From Adiantum capillus-veneris (lineage: Eukaryota; Streptophyta; Polypodiopsida; Polypodiales; Pteridaceae), in contig CM043963.1 of the NCBI GenBank assembly GCA_014529385.2, positions 72,381,412 to 72,445,411 of the forward strand: a stretch of DNA of 64,000 nt, given 5' to 3'. Position numbers and translations under genes: made by a program. Shown piece by piece: positions 31,454-43,784 of this stretch. Each line of letters opens with the position of its first letter. Within the stretch, counting starts at the first letter, position 1. The notes beneath the pieces were generated by a model. It saw only the letters and a program-made list of their open reading frames with translations. It was not told the DNA's origin and did not search any database.

Positions 31454-32874
31454 TCCGAGCCTATCACAAATTTTTGTTTATCATATTTTGTTGGTTTTCC
31501 TTGCTTCTAGAGGTTTACAATAAAAGAAAGAGTGAGAACAACCTCTTGGAAAAATTAAAAAAAAATGATTTGATAGGAATTTTTTCTTGACTAGTTCACC
31601 GGAGGTGAAAGGTAGAGGGAGAACCTAGTGGTAAAGGGAAGGGAAAATATGTAAATGTGAAAAGAAAAGATATGATGTGGTTGTGGAGCCATGCACCCAT
31701 GATTCAAGGGTCATGAGTGGCTCATATCATCATGGCTTTGGATCCATATGATGATTCAAACAAATGGGACCCAAGTGGAAGACTTGGTAAAGGAAGCAAC
31801 CAGACACATGATTTTGCTGAATTTTTAAAAAATACTTCCACTCCGATCCAAGAAAATTTGTCTCATCAAAGTTGTAGCTGATGAGCTAAAGATTCTGGCC
31901 ATATTTTTTTTATAATTTTTGCATCTACGGTCTAGGAGATATGGCCAAAATGGCGGACGCCAGTTTTTTCAACTGTGGTGGAGACCACCCCCTCTACCTT
32001 TACACACACACACCCTTCCTTTTCCACATTGAGACCTTCTCTAAAAATCAGCCATTAGTCTTCTCACCCTCCTCTCCTTCCTCCTCTCTCTCAAGCTCAA
32101 AAACCCATCAAAATTCCTCTTCTAATCACCTCTCAAGTCATGCTTAATCTTGTTGTAATTCATAAGTTCTCATTCAACCCCTTTCTATTATTACTAGATA
32201 TGTATTGATTTTATGTAGATTCTTACATTTTAAAATAAGGAAGCTCTTGGACTCAAGCTATGGAGGAAGGAGTGAAGACAACACAAGTGATGATGGAGCT
32301 AATTGGTCAACAAATCACTTGGAAGGAGCTTCTTCATTGGTTGAATGTCCCTAATCAAGCTTCATTTGTACAAATTACACTTGGATCTTAACCTCACTCC
32401 TAATCACTCTCTTTCCTATATAAAGAGGCCTTCCCCTTTGTAATTTCAAGCCTCCCTCAGCCCCATTAAGTCTTTGTATCACTCACCATGAGCCCATAAG
32501 CTCATTCATTCACTCGATTCTTGCACATTCTAGAGTGCAAATTGTTTCATGCTAGTAACCTCTCCTCCTCTTACTTATGTTAATTAAGAGAAATCTTTTA
32601 TATGTGTGTGAGAGTGCTTGATGTGATCTTGGCTAATCCTTGAGTGGTTGTTTGGTAATGTACATGACTATTTGTGTTGGGAGTGTTTGAAGTCATCCAT
32701 TCCTTGTACACACACTAAGGTTAATGCTTCATTCATAGTGATCTCTCTCTCTCTCTTTGTGTAGCGGTCCTAGCCCACGCTTCCAAGACTAGGTGGTGCC
32801 CTTATCTCATTTCCCTTGTGGCGCAATGGAGTTTGTTTTGGTGTAGAGGCCGCCATTCCAAATTTCCTTCGTCA
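31451..32874 (+). mobile_element. Solo LTR inserted in integrase, TSD ACGG
   Basis: TGATCCGAGCC..CCTTCGTCA, 1424 bp, with ACGG at 31447-31450 and 32875-32878. The termini (TGAT..GTCA), a TATATAAAGAGGCC box (32417) and a GTGGTGCCC motif near the end resemble the LTR of the host element, but most of the sequence differs, so it comes from a related family. No internal region remains. The host integrase frame is in phase on both sides once one ACGG is discounted. Confidence 0.9.
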
Positions 32875-32878
32875 ACGG

Positions 32879-33157
32879 CTTAGCTTTAACAAGCATCTAC
32901 GGAAAAAAGAATTGAAGAAAGGAATGTTGGTGCTCCGCTACGACAATCGCTTCGACACACGCAAGGATAAGAAACTCCTACTCCGATGGGAAGGTCCTTT
33001 CATCGTCAGGAAAAAGTATGCCAATGGAAGCTACCAGCTTATGGAGGCTGATGGAAAACTTCATAAAACCAGGGTAAATGGTTGGCGACTTAAACCTTAT
33101 TTTCTTCGATTTGACCAGGCTCCACCAATTGACATTCCAGATGAGGACACACCATGA
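32879..33157 (+). pseudogene. Integrase C-terminal tail cut off by solo LTR
   Basis: About 92 codons to TGA: KKGMLVLRYDNRFDTRKDKK, WEGPFIVRKKYANGSYQL and KTRVNGWRLKPYF, the usual gypsy integrase C-terminal domain (SH3-like GKLRPRW-type region). No start codon of its own except ATG inside the LTR end. The frame is intact, so it was functional until the insertion. Confidence 0.85.
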
Positions 33158-33212
33158 GCCGCCACCCCTGACGATAATGATCAAACAGATGAGCTAGAGA
33201 CATGAATGCCTC

Positions 33213-33233
33213 TAGCCAAAATGGGAGGGCTAA
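33213..33233 (+). promoter_or_regulatory. Polypurine tract of Tat-like element
   Basis: AAAATGGGAGGGCTAA lies directly before the TGATGG of the 3' LTR. Confidence 0.6.
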
Positions 33234-34549
33234 TGATGGGGGCTTTTCACAAGCCAAGCTCCCATACCCCTCTTCTCTCGTCCCCACCCCATGAAAACCC
33301 CCTCTTAGGGAGGGAGTGATAAAAGGCATCGGAAAAAGTAAGAAAAAAATAAAGTATGATTATGTAAATATATAAGAAAGGTAAAATAGGCCACCTCATG
33401 CCTGCGGGGTATCCCATCCCCACCTTGCCTCCTTTTTCTTCACTGTTGCCCCGCCGTGTGTCCCTTTTCCTCTCCTCCACTCAAAAGGTCAACCCCCTCT
33501 CTCTTCCCCTTGTCCTTTCTCTTTTCTCTCTCCCCTCAAGCTACCCCACCTCTCACCAATAATGCATTATAACTCATCAATAATGCACCCTAACTCACAT
33601 GCAACTTACCCTATCTTCCAAAATAGTATACCCCACCCCCTCTTTCTCTCTCCTATCATATCCCATGACCCAAATACCCCCCTCTCTCTCTAAAGGGTGC
33701 CATGTCTCTTGTCTTGTAGCTAAATAACCTCCCCCACACTCACACACAATCAGTTTCACTGAAAAAGGTGCCCACAGACCCATCCCCACCCGGTGGTTAC
33801 CTGATTTTTCTTGTGTTCACACACATCTGCACACAGATTCACCTATGAACACACTCCCCTCTCTCCCCTCTTGTAATTACTTTATTCTCCATGTCACCTC
33901 TCACTTTTTTTCATCAACCCATCTCTCTCTCTTAGTCTCTCTCTCATGAGACTGCTGTTCTGGCACATATACACACAGCCAGACAAGTGGGGCCCACAGT
34001 CACATGGCCTATGTAGATAATGATTTCTTCATTTCTAAATTCTAGAATTTCTCCCCCCTCCTCCCCTATATAAAGAGGGGTCACCATCACACTAAAGACA
34101 CACACCATCACCAAAGAGTACACTATGCACTGTGTGTGCCTAGTGCACACACACACACACCCACACCATCACCATCACCGCAATCACCATGCTCGTCTTG
34201 AGCATGAACTCTACACCCTTGGGCTATGGAAGATGAAGGGAAACTAAATAATGGATGATGGCCATAACCCTTGTGCGAGTCTTCGCCATCAACTCCCACC
34301 TATCCGCCATGTGCTCTACCATGCTCTCCCTTCTCATTCCCCTACCCTATGCTCCCCATTTCATCGCCTTATTCTCTAAATAAAGCTTGAGGTTTTGTGA
34401 GTATGTTTTCTTGCAATGTCTTTCCCATGTGAGGTGTGCAGAATCGCCACCTAGTCTTGTGTTTGGAGTGAGCTTGTGTATGTGTGAAGGGTGTGCGGAT
34501 TCGCCATCCTTTTGTGGTGCCTAAGTACTAAGCCGCTATACCCCCTCCC

Positions 34550-34604
<55 letters not shown>

Positions 34605-34814
34605 TGATCTCATTCCCTTTCCTCTTCATCATTACTCCCAAGCATCCATCTCTCTTGGATGAAAACTTTGTTATGGTGGTGTGTTGTTTGCGTCCTAGCC
34701 GCTGAAGCTTGGTGGTGCCCCTTGTTTGCTTTACCATGAAAGGCTCGAGGCGCGCCATTCGGTCCCTGGTGTTTTAGAGGCCGTCGGGCTTCGGGGTTCG
34801 CTTTGCTCCCGTCA
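33234..34814 (+). repeat. 3' LTR of Tat-like element
   Basis: TGATGGGGGC..GCTCCCGTCA, followed by GCAT. About two dozen single-base or short indel differences from 23186-24763 by eye, including a longer (CT)n at 34553-34601. Confidence 0.95.
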
Positions 34815-34905
34815 GCATGACTTCCACATCAGTGGTCATTGTTAAAGTTATTATATGGTCGTCGACAAAGCTGTCTTCTGCATCTAAAACTCTAGGAGTT
34901 GAAAT
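34815..34905 (-). pseudogene. Continuation of the split phosphatase-type gene
   Basis: On the minus strand CTCCTAG (acceptor-like) precedes VLDAEDSFVDDHIITLTM, which reads in phase across the GCAT insertion site into the acidic region at 22690-23185. The same junction is uninterrupted at 36833-36905. Upstream exons are not identified with confidence. Confidence 0.55.
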
Positions 34906-35379
34906 AGATAGTAGATGGATAATCTGATTAGGTTATGGACCTAATTAAGAGAGACAAATCAAGGAGCCGGGTCCTAGATGGTTGACCCTTACTTTGTTTT
35001 AGGAGAGTTTTAAAATGATATCTCCTAGGTGGGCCTTTGTGACCATCACCTAGAGAGAGATAGCAATATACAAATAGTTTTTTTACAAGGTTTTGGCTTA
35101 AAAAGGAAAAATAGATTACCCTACGGATATTTACTATGGAGATGCGTCGTGGACAAAATGCTAGTGAATGGCGGGCTTTGTTGGTGCATTGATGTAGCGC
35201 ATTTGTCACTTTTAGCGCCAGTCAGGCCATGCCTTCAGCGTCATCTCTTGATTCTTTGTCGCCATTGCTGTGTGATTTGGTCGTACTTTTTTGTTGTTTT
35301 GAGCATTGATTGAAGAGCTCCTTTGGTTTTTCTTCTTCTACGTGCATATGGCATGCGTGTCTTTGTTTGAATGTGTGCA

Positions 35380-36062
<683 letters not shown>

Positions 36063-36189
36063 GAGGGAGAGGGGGGGTGGTGATAATGGAGGAGAGGGAG
36101 AGGGTGGTGCCAAGGGGGGTGTGGCCCACTCCTGCATGTGAGCATGGAGGGGAGGTGCGGTGGTGGTGGCAGCATACAGAAGAAGCGTT

Positions 36190-36208
36190 TATATATATAT
36201 ATATATAA
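36190..36208. repeat. (AT)n microsatellite, unit A
   Basis: Nine to ten AT units, expanded to about 17 at 38314-38348 in unit B. Confidence 0.9.
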
Positions 36209-36220
36209 TGCTTCCCCAAT

Positions 36221-36472
36221 TTGGGGTTTGTTCCCACAACCAAAGCTTTTCAAAAGACGACCATCAGTAACAATGAGATAGAGTGGCTTAATACAGACAA
36301 CACTTACGTGGGGCTATATAAATTCAATAATGGAGAACAAACACTCTATTATAGATGTGATAAACCCTGCATCAAGGAGTTGACTGACTGTAGAAAACTA
36401 TACATTTTTACTTACATAGAGGGGAGAAGTATTCAGGTGGTCATAATCGACAAGTATGGCCAAAAATACTCC
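36221..36472 (+). pseudogene. gag-like N-terminal fragment cut by duplication junction
   Basis: Repeats the first about 80 codons of the frame at 38362 (NEIEWLNTDNTYVGLYKF, DKYGQKYS) and then runs into the start of duplication unit B. Remnant of the tandem duplication. Confidence 0.75.
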
Positions 36473-36905
36473 TCCTCCTCCACTACATGGCCTAGACACT
36501 CTGTATCTTCTCTCGGCTCTAAAGAGCTCTTCACATCAGCAATTACTGGAGCTTGGAATCCCTCATATTGAGCATGTGCCTCATCCTATGCCACAATAAT
36601 AGGCACTCCCTTGTCCTCCTCTACTTGGCCTAGACCCTTGGCCTAGACCCTCTGTTGCATTCCTCGGCTCTAAAGAGAATTTTACATCAGCATTTTCAAG
36701 AGCTTGGTCTACTTCACATTGATCAACTCCAACTTCCATTTCAGCCGCTCCAACTGCAAAGCAAATTGGTGTCTGTTCCTCTAATATTAGGGCAATTTTA
36801 GGATTTTGGTTTCCAGTGGTGGAAACTGGCATGACTTCCACATCAGTGGTCATTGTTAAAGTTATTATATGGTCGTCGACAAAGCTGTCTTCTGCATCTA
36901 AAACT
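36473..36905 (-). pseudogene. Second copy of the acidic region, with empty insertion site
   Basis: Minus-strand frame 36581-36853 reads TTDEVMPVSTTG-type sequence (TTDVEVMPVSTTGNQNPK) through the site where unit A has the gypsy insertion (GCAT at 36829-36832). It has the same DVK.SLEPR repeat and a small local duplication GGCCTAGACCCTT at about 36627-36650 that shifts the frame. It shares the TAG found in unit A, so the gene was already broken before duplication. Confidence 0.65.
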
Positions 36906-37399
36906 CTAGGAGTTGAAATAGATAGTAGATGGATAATCTGATTAGGTTATGGCCCTAATTAAGAGAGACAAAGCAAGGAGCCGGGTCCCAGATGGTTGAC
37001 CCTTACTTTGTTTTAGGAGAGTTTTAAAATGATATCTCCTAGGTGGGCCTTTGTGACCAGCACCTAGAGAGAGATAGCAATATACAAATGGTTTTTTTAC
37101 AAGGTTTTGGCTTGAAAATGGAAAAATAGATTACCCTACGGATATTTACTATGGAGATGCGTCGTGGACGAAATGCTAATGAATGGCGGGCTTTGTTGGT
37201 GCATTGATGTAGCGCATTTGTCACTTTTAGGGCCGGTCAGGCCATGCCTTCAACGTCATTTCTTGATTCTTTGTCGCCATTGCTGTGTGATTTGGTCGTA
37301 CTTTTTTGTTGTTTTGAGCATTGATTGAAGAGCTCCTTTGGTTTTTCTTCTTCTACGTGCATATGGCATGCGTGTCTTTGTTTGAATGTGTGCATACCC

Positions 37400-37548
37400 T
37401 CATGCATGCAGTGTTTGTATGTGTGTGTGTATGTGCACGTGCTCGTGAGTGTGTGTAAATGTGTGGATGTATGTAACTGTGTGTATGTGCTTGTAAGTGT
37501 GTGAGTGTGTATGTGCATGGTAAAAGAGAGAGAGATACTTCTTAACAC

Positions 37549-37611
<63 letters not shown>

Positions 37612-37705
37612 ATGGGAGAGATAGAGATGGAGAGAGAGCGTGTGAGGGAGTGTGTGTGTGTGTGCGTGTGTGTATGTGAGTGTGTGTGTGTATGGAGAGT
37701 GTGGG

Positions 37706-37741
<36 letters not shown>

Positions 37742-37989
37742 TTGCCATGTTGTTGACACAAGAAGGGGAGAGAGAGAGCGAGAGTGAACTAGGATGAGAG
37801 AGGGAGAGATGGAGAGAGAGCGAGAGTGAACGAGGGTGAGAGAGGGAGAGATGGAGAGAGAGCGGGTGAAGGAGTGTATGTGGGTGTGTTTGGGTGTATG
37901 TGAGTGTGTGTGTGTGTATGTGTGTGTGTATGTGTGTGTGTAAGTAATGAGAGAGAGAGAGAGTGTGTGTGTATGTGTGTGTAAGTAAT

Positions 37990-38020
<31 letters not shown>

Positions 38021-38046
38021 TTTTCCTGATGCTATCGATAGGAACG

Positions 38047-38130
<84 letters not shown>

Positions 38131-38309
38131 TTTGGCCGCTTACAGACGAATGAGAGGGAGAGGGGGGGTGGCGATAATGGAGAAGAGAGAGCGTGGGAGA
38201 TAATGGAGGAGAGGGAGAGGGTGGTGCCAACGGGGGGCGTGGCCCACTCTTGCATGTGAGCATGGAGGGGAGGTGCGGTGGTGGTGGCAACATATAGAAG
38301 AAACATTTT

Positions 38310-38348
<39 letters not shown>
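37400..38348. repeat. GT/GA/AT microsatellite cluster, unit B
   Basis: (GA)n at 37555-37609, 37709-37738, 37992-38021 and 38050-38128, GT-rich stretches between them, and (AT)n at 38314-38348. It corresponds to the cluster at 35380-36208 with different array lengths and an extra 57 bp duplication near 37770-37862. Confidence 0.95.
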
Positions 38349-38350
<2 letters not shown>

Positions 38351-38361
38351 GCTTTCCCAAT

Positions 38362-39433
38362 TTGGGGTTTGTTCCCACAACCAAAGATTTTCAAAAGGCG
38401 ACCATCAGTAACAATGAGATAGAGTGGCTTAATACAGACAACACTTACGTGGGGCTATATAAATTCAATAATGGAGAACAAACACTCTATTATAGATGTG
38501 ATGAACCCTGCATCAAGGAGTTGACTGACTGCAGAAAACTATACATTTTTACTTACATAGAGGGGAGAAGTATTCAGGTGGTCATAATGGACAAGTATGG
38601 CCAAAAATACTCTCCTATGGATCATAGGGAGTCAGAACGATATACATATTTTGGGGGGCCACTCCACCAATACTATGTAAATCCAGAAGAAGTGAAAGCC
38701 ATGGCTACTCACACGCGACCAGAAACTGGGCATGTAAGTCCAGTGAGAACTAGAGTGGAAGATTCTTTTGTACATGAACGATTTTCGAACATAGGGCCTA
38801 TGATCAACGGGGTCTAGGGCTTCTATGAACACACATAGGGGCAATGTGGCACCTGACATAACTTACACATCTAGAATCCCTCCGACTATTACACAAGATC
38901 AACTTGATGAACATATAGTGGATAGGATACCAATTATAGTGCCAAGGGGAGATTATGAACCTAGAGAGACCACAACAATACGACCACGGGTGGTGAGGAT
39001 GGTTGCAAAGCCCAGACGCATGCGACCATCTCAAGTGGAAAAATGTGTACCCAAAAAGTATAGTGGATTGGGAGATCCGTATGCCCATGTTTTGATCTTC
39101 AAATAAGTGTTGAGGGCGGAACAGGTAACTGATTTCCATATTCAATATGAAGGTTTTGGGTTGACTTTAGAAGGAACTACTTTGACTTGGTTTCAACCTT
39201 TAAACAGCCTGGAATTCCCAAGTATTGAGAAACTTCTCCAAGAATTCACTGAGGAATTCTCAAAGAGAGGAATTAAGCATAATACTGTCTCCCAGATCTA
39301 TGCATTTAGACAAAAGGAGAAGAAAAAGGTGAAGGAAGCCTCACTTTGTTCCAAGCAATACATAGAAAGATGTCATGCTATAGAACTACCTCAATATGGG
39401 AGACTGTCAATCCTTTTTATAGAAGAATTGTGA
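38362..39433 (+). pseudogene. gypsy gag (capsid) of composite element
   Basis: Frames 38362-38817, 38825-39106 and 39107-39433 follow each other. The first has no known domain (Tyr-rich, NEIEWLNTDNTYVGLYKF). The third shows the capsid signature LTLEGTTLTWFQPLNSLEF, then FTEEFSKRGIKHNTVSQIYA. Stops and a frameshift separate them. Sequence continues to about 39620 in a degenerate frame. Confidence 0.75.
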
Positions 39434-40993
39434 AATGAAACTCTCAAAAAAGACTTGCACTTAAAGGCATTTTCTACTTTTAAGCAAGTCACAAAAGAGG
39501 CATTGTATCTAGTAGATAATTGCAAGACATATGGAGAGATGACAGAAGACACGGACCAAGGGATGAGTAGCACCCCTTCAACCACTAGCGAGTCGACAAT
39601 GAAAATGGGGCGGTAAAACCCAATTGTGTTGGACGTTGATCAAATGATTGAGGAAGTGATCAAAAGGATGAACCAAGAAAACTAGATGAACCCAAGCACA
39701 CAACAACCGCCCACCCAAAAATGTGACACTTGTGGAGGAGATCATCCAACTCAGTGGTGCAACCTTCAACAGAGGCCAAGAGTAAACGTAGCGCGTGTAC
39801 TGAAGTGGTGTGCTACTGAAAAAAAATGGACAAACCATGAAACCCATGAATGTTTCTATAGTAGAAACTATGTTAAAAAGAGACAATACATGCCACATGG
39901 AGGGCAGTAGTTTCCACCCCCTCCAAAATACCAAGTAGGGTCAAATAACACAATCCAAGGGTAGGAAAAACCTCAACCTATGTTGGGGCATCAACCTCTT
40001 TTACCCCAGGAAAACATGGCCATGGTAAGGATTTCTCAACCTATAGAAGCACCTTCTGATTAGAGTGTTGTCCAGGTAGTTTCGTACCGAGAAGATTTAG
40101 ACAATACCTATGAGAGAGGGTTTGACGATAATGCATATGCATCGGAGGGACAAATTCCATGGATGGTCCCTGAAGAGATTCCAGATCCCTCATACATAGC
40201 ACAACCAACAAAAAACCAATACTTGGTCGATGAAAATATGCTTATGTTCATGGCAAACCAGAACTACGAACCTAGGGGATATCCTCCTAGAGCAGGACAA
40301 CCAATGGGGGCTCCACAAGCTTCTCCACCACCTGTAGGACCACGCTATGAATGCAGCGATGATAATTGGGCAATGATTTGTCAACACAAAGGAGAAAGAA
40401 TCAAACTTTTTGGGTTCTGTGAGGGGTGTACGAATGACCATCTCATTCCACATTGTTCAAAAACCCCTGATAACAAAGGGAAAGGAATAATGAACAAAAT
40501 ACGAATTGTGCCAAGCTCAAGTGGATCAAAAATAGAACCAACCATTCCAACAAGCGCGGTAACAATAGTCCAAGCATATGAGGCTGCAAGGAATGCCCCA
40601 GCCAGCCAAACAGAGATAGAAAATTTGTCCGTGAGAACCTTTAGGAGATCCTGGAAGGTAAAATGAGACAAGATAAAAGACAAAAGAGAGAAAAAAAAAA
40701 CGGATTTGGAAACCAAATTACTGCAAACAGAGGAACAATTGAGGATGGAAAGAGACCTTAAGGAAAAAGGCGATGTAGCAAAGCCATCAGCAATACCGTC
40801 GGGAGGATCTGTCTTGGTGGACAAGGTCATTGAGCCCTGGGACGTGATCTTAAAAGCTTATGATGCTAGGCTAAAGCCTAGCCAAACCCCTCAGGACAGG
40901 TGGCTAACATATCCTCACCTAGGCTATGAAAAAGAAAGGTTAAAGATGTGCAAGGAGCTCATCCAAACCGCTCAAGCACTGCTCAAGCGCTAA
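39434..40993 (+). pseudogene. gag nucleocapsid part with two short zinc knuckles
   Basis: One frame from about 39686 to 40993 is interrupted by TAG at 39908, 39962 and 40061 and TGA at 40664. Knuckles CDTCGGDHPTQWC and CEGCTNDHLIPHC both have the form CX2CX3HX4C, the variant also found in the gag-only element at 5315. The C-terminal part is lysine/glutamate-rich and probably helical (40680-40790). Confidence 0.75.
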
Positions 40994-42180
40994 TGGAACC
41001 ACCAATTCTGATTGCTATAAAAACAGAGGTATTAATCCACGAAAAAATTCAAGAGTTAAAGGAGCATGGAATCGAAGATGGAGACCAAACAGATTTTGTA
41101 AAGGAAATGCCCTTGGATACGAGGATAGCATCCAATACAACAGATGGAATGTATTCGCAAGCACCTCTTCCAATTCCTGAGGTGGAAGAACAATGGCCAC
41201 AGGATTTGTGGGAGCATATAAGAAACATAAAAGATGTAAGTGCAACACTTCAGTCAGTCTCTATCATGGAGATCCATCTCAAACATGAGCTTTACCCAAA
41301 TGATATTCGATCACTGTATGGTGGTCCAGGTACAAAGATATTGAAAGACATCAAACCTTAGTCATTGAAGACTTTACCTTTATTTATTGGCAACCATGAA
41401 ACCAAATCAGAGGTAAAGAAAGTACCATCTCAATGGAAGGCTAATCCTAAGATGATGGATACCAAAACTCTTCATGAGCTGATGTCATCCCCTATCCGTT
41501 GTACGCTAGCTCTATCAGAGTTACTGCATGTAGGACCTCATCTTTGGACAGAGGTAGGAAAAAATTTGGAGAAAATAGGGCTGGTAATTTTGCCACCAAA
41601 TGCTTCTCCAAAAACATTGAATACCCAAACATCAAAACAGGCTAGAAATGAGCCAGTTCTAGTGAAAAAGGTAGGAGATTATTGTGAACGAGAAGAAGGA
41701 AGTACTACCCTGTCCGTGGAGTACAAAGACATAAAGTCGATAGCAATATTGGATAGTGGAGCCGGAATAGCGATATCCACCAAAGCAATGTGGGAAAAAT
41801 GGGAAAAACTTGCTCTGCAAAAAACTAGAATGAAACTTCAATTAGCAAATGGGTATCTAGAGATTCCTATTGGCATTTTGGAGAAAATCGTAGTAACCTC
41901 TTGTGGAATTTCATAGGAAAACACGTTCGCCATTATGAATTTTGATGAGAGTAGCAATTTTGATATCATATTGGGCAGACCATTTATATGTTAGCTCAAA
42001 ATGGTACAAGATTAGGGTTCCGACTACATCTACCTAAGAAACAAGGATATCACTACGAAGATCAATGTCACGGACCATAGCTATAGATATGTGGAACGAG
42101 ACCTAGGAGAGGAACTAAACTCCACAACTGACCAAGAAGGAGAAATACTGCCTTGGCTACAGAACAAAGCTCACAATTAG
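40948..42180 (+). pseudogene. gypsy aspartic protease of composite element
   Basis: Frames 40948-41361 and 41365-41916 share one phase and continue to 42180 through TAG codons at 41359, 41914, 41992 and 42178. IAILDSGAGIAI holds the catalytic D-S-G (about 41745-41780) and ILGRPF closes the domain at about 41968-41985. The upstream 130 residues have no known motif. Confidence 0.8.
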
Positions 42181-42432
42181 ATAGGTGAAACTTCTAAGGG
42201 TGGTAGTTTAAAAAAAGAGGATTGCATTCATGATAGGTCAACACAAGACGAGGCATATGTACCAGAGCCTTTTTCCAGAAGAGATGTTCGAAGCTTTTGG
42301 ATGGCAACAAATACTAGCCACTCTTGATGTATGCGTGAATGAGGTGACCTAACCAATTAATTCTATGATGAGGAAGGATATGATATCATTCCATTCTAGA
42401 TGATGAGTGTCAACCTAAATCCAAAATCAGAA
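42181..42432 (+). other. Degenerate spacer after protease
   Basis: Fragments in the protease frame with several stops. The last portion (GMMSVNLNPKSELEV-type) matches 47823-47855. Confidence 0.5.
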
Positions 42433-43784
42433 TTGGAAGTCCCTGATAGGGAAGAAATTACAGATTGTCGACGCATAGTGGATGAGATCTTTGTAAGGAA
42501 CCTTGACCAATGGATGAAGAAGCATTCCAAGACTCCACGGATACGCTCTTAGAGGACAATGCAGACAACGAGCTTTCTAGTAGCTCAAATCAAAACATCA
42601 AACGGAAGGATTGACAAGTGATCTACTATGATTTTCCGAACCAAAATCCTCGAAGACAGCATAGATATCAGAATAAATGCACGAATAAACAAAACAAGAC
42701 AAAAGAATACTCAGTACCTTTGTTAACCAACAAAACACAATACTTACGGTTCGTTGAAGCAACCGATTGCGTTAAAGATGGGATATCGAAGAGGTACATG
42801 AAACCCGACTCAAACGAGACAAAATTTAAAAAGAAGAACAAATAAAAACCACTAACGGAGAGCATTTCACAAAAAAGCAACGAAGTTGTCCAAAATCGAG
42901 TGCAAAAACAAGTACAATGAATTGAAAGGAGCTTTGAAGGAAGTTTGGACAATAGAATTGGAAACTGATGAGGAATCAGACGAAGATAAATTTGATGCAC
43001 CTTCCCACTACAAGAAGTACACTATTTGATGCACCTTCCCACTATAAGAAGTACACTATTCAATATAGAAAAATAGTGGTATAAAGCCCAAATGAGACCC
43101 AAAAGAGCTTGGAAGTCCCTGACAGGGAAGAAATTACAGATTGTCGATGCATAGTGGATGAGATCTATGTAAGGGACCTTGACCAATGCATGAAGAAGCA
43201 TTTCAAGACTCCACGGATAAGCTGTTAGAGGACAACGCAAACGACAAGCTTTCTAGTAGCTCAAATCAGAACATCAAACGGAAGGATTGACAAGTGATCT
43301 ACTATGATTTTCCAAACCAAAATCCTCGAAGACAACATAGATACCAGAATAAATGCACGAACAAACAAAACAAGACAAACGAATACTCAGTACCTTTGTT
43401 AACCAACAAAACACAATACTTACGGTTCGTTGAAGCAACCGATTGCCTTAAAGAGGGGATATCGAAGAGGTACATGCAACCTGACTCAAACGAAACAAAA
43501 TTTGAAAAGAAGAACAAATAAAAAACACTAACGGAGAGCATTTCCAAAAAAGCAACGAAGTTGTCCAAAACCGAGCGCAAAAACAAGTACAATGAATTGA
43601 AACGATCTTTGAAGGAAGTTTGGACAATAGAATTGGAAACCGATGAGGAATTAGATGAAAATAAATTTGATGCACCTTCCCACTACAAGAAGTACACTAT
43701 TTGATGCACCTTCCCACTATAAGAAGTACACTATTCAATATAGAAAAATAGTGGTATAAAGCCCAAATGAGACCCAAAAGAGCT
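42433..43784 (+). repeat. 676 bp tandem duplication in pol linker
   Basis: Units 42433-43108 and 43109-43784 start with TTGGAAGTCCCTGA. Each encodes the same basic peptide starting IYYDFPNQNPRRQHRYQNK (42618-42845 and 43294-43521). The junction has CTTGGAA in common. Confidence 0.9.

Larger units (their letters stand above)
23186..34814 (+). mobile_element. Ty3/gypsy (Tat-like) element, 11.6 kb, TSD GCAT
   Basis: LTRs of 1578 and 1581 bp, by eye about 98% identical, flank a primer site, a long leader and a gag-pol frame of 1652 codons. Four-base duplications GCAT lie at 23182-23185 and 34815-34818. The uninterrupted target sequence is present at about 36825-36840. The second, archaeal-type RNase H between RNase H and integrase is the hallmark of the Tat lineage. 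The only gross damage is a solo LTR inserted near the end of integrase. Confidence 0.95.
36472..38611. repeat. Tandem duplication unit B, 2.14 kb
   Basis: Matches 22841-23185 plus 34815-36471, without the 11.6 kb element. The right end lies inside the gag-like frame at 38611, where unit A has the junction AAAAATACT/CCTCCTCC. Confidence 0.92.
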
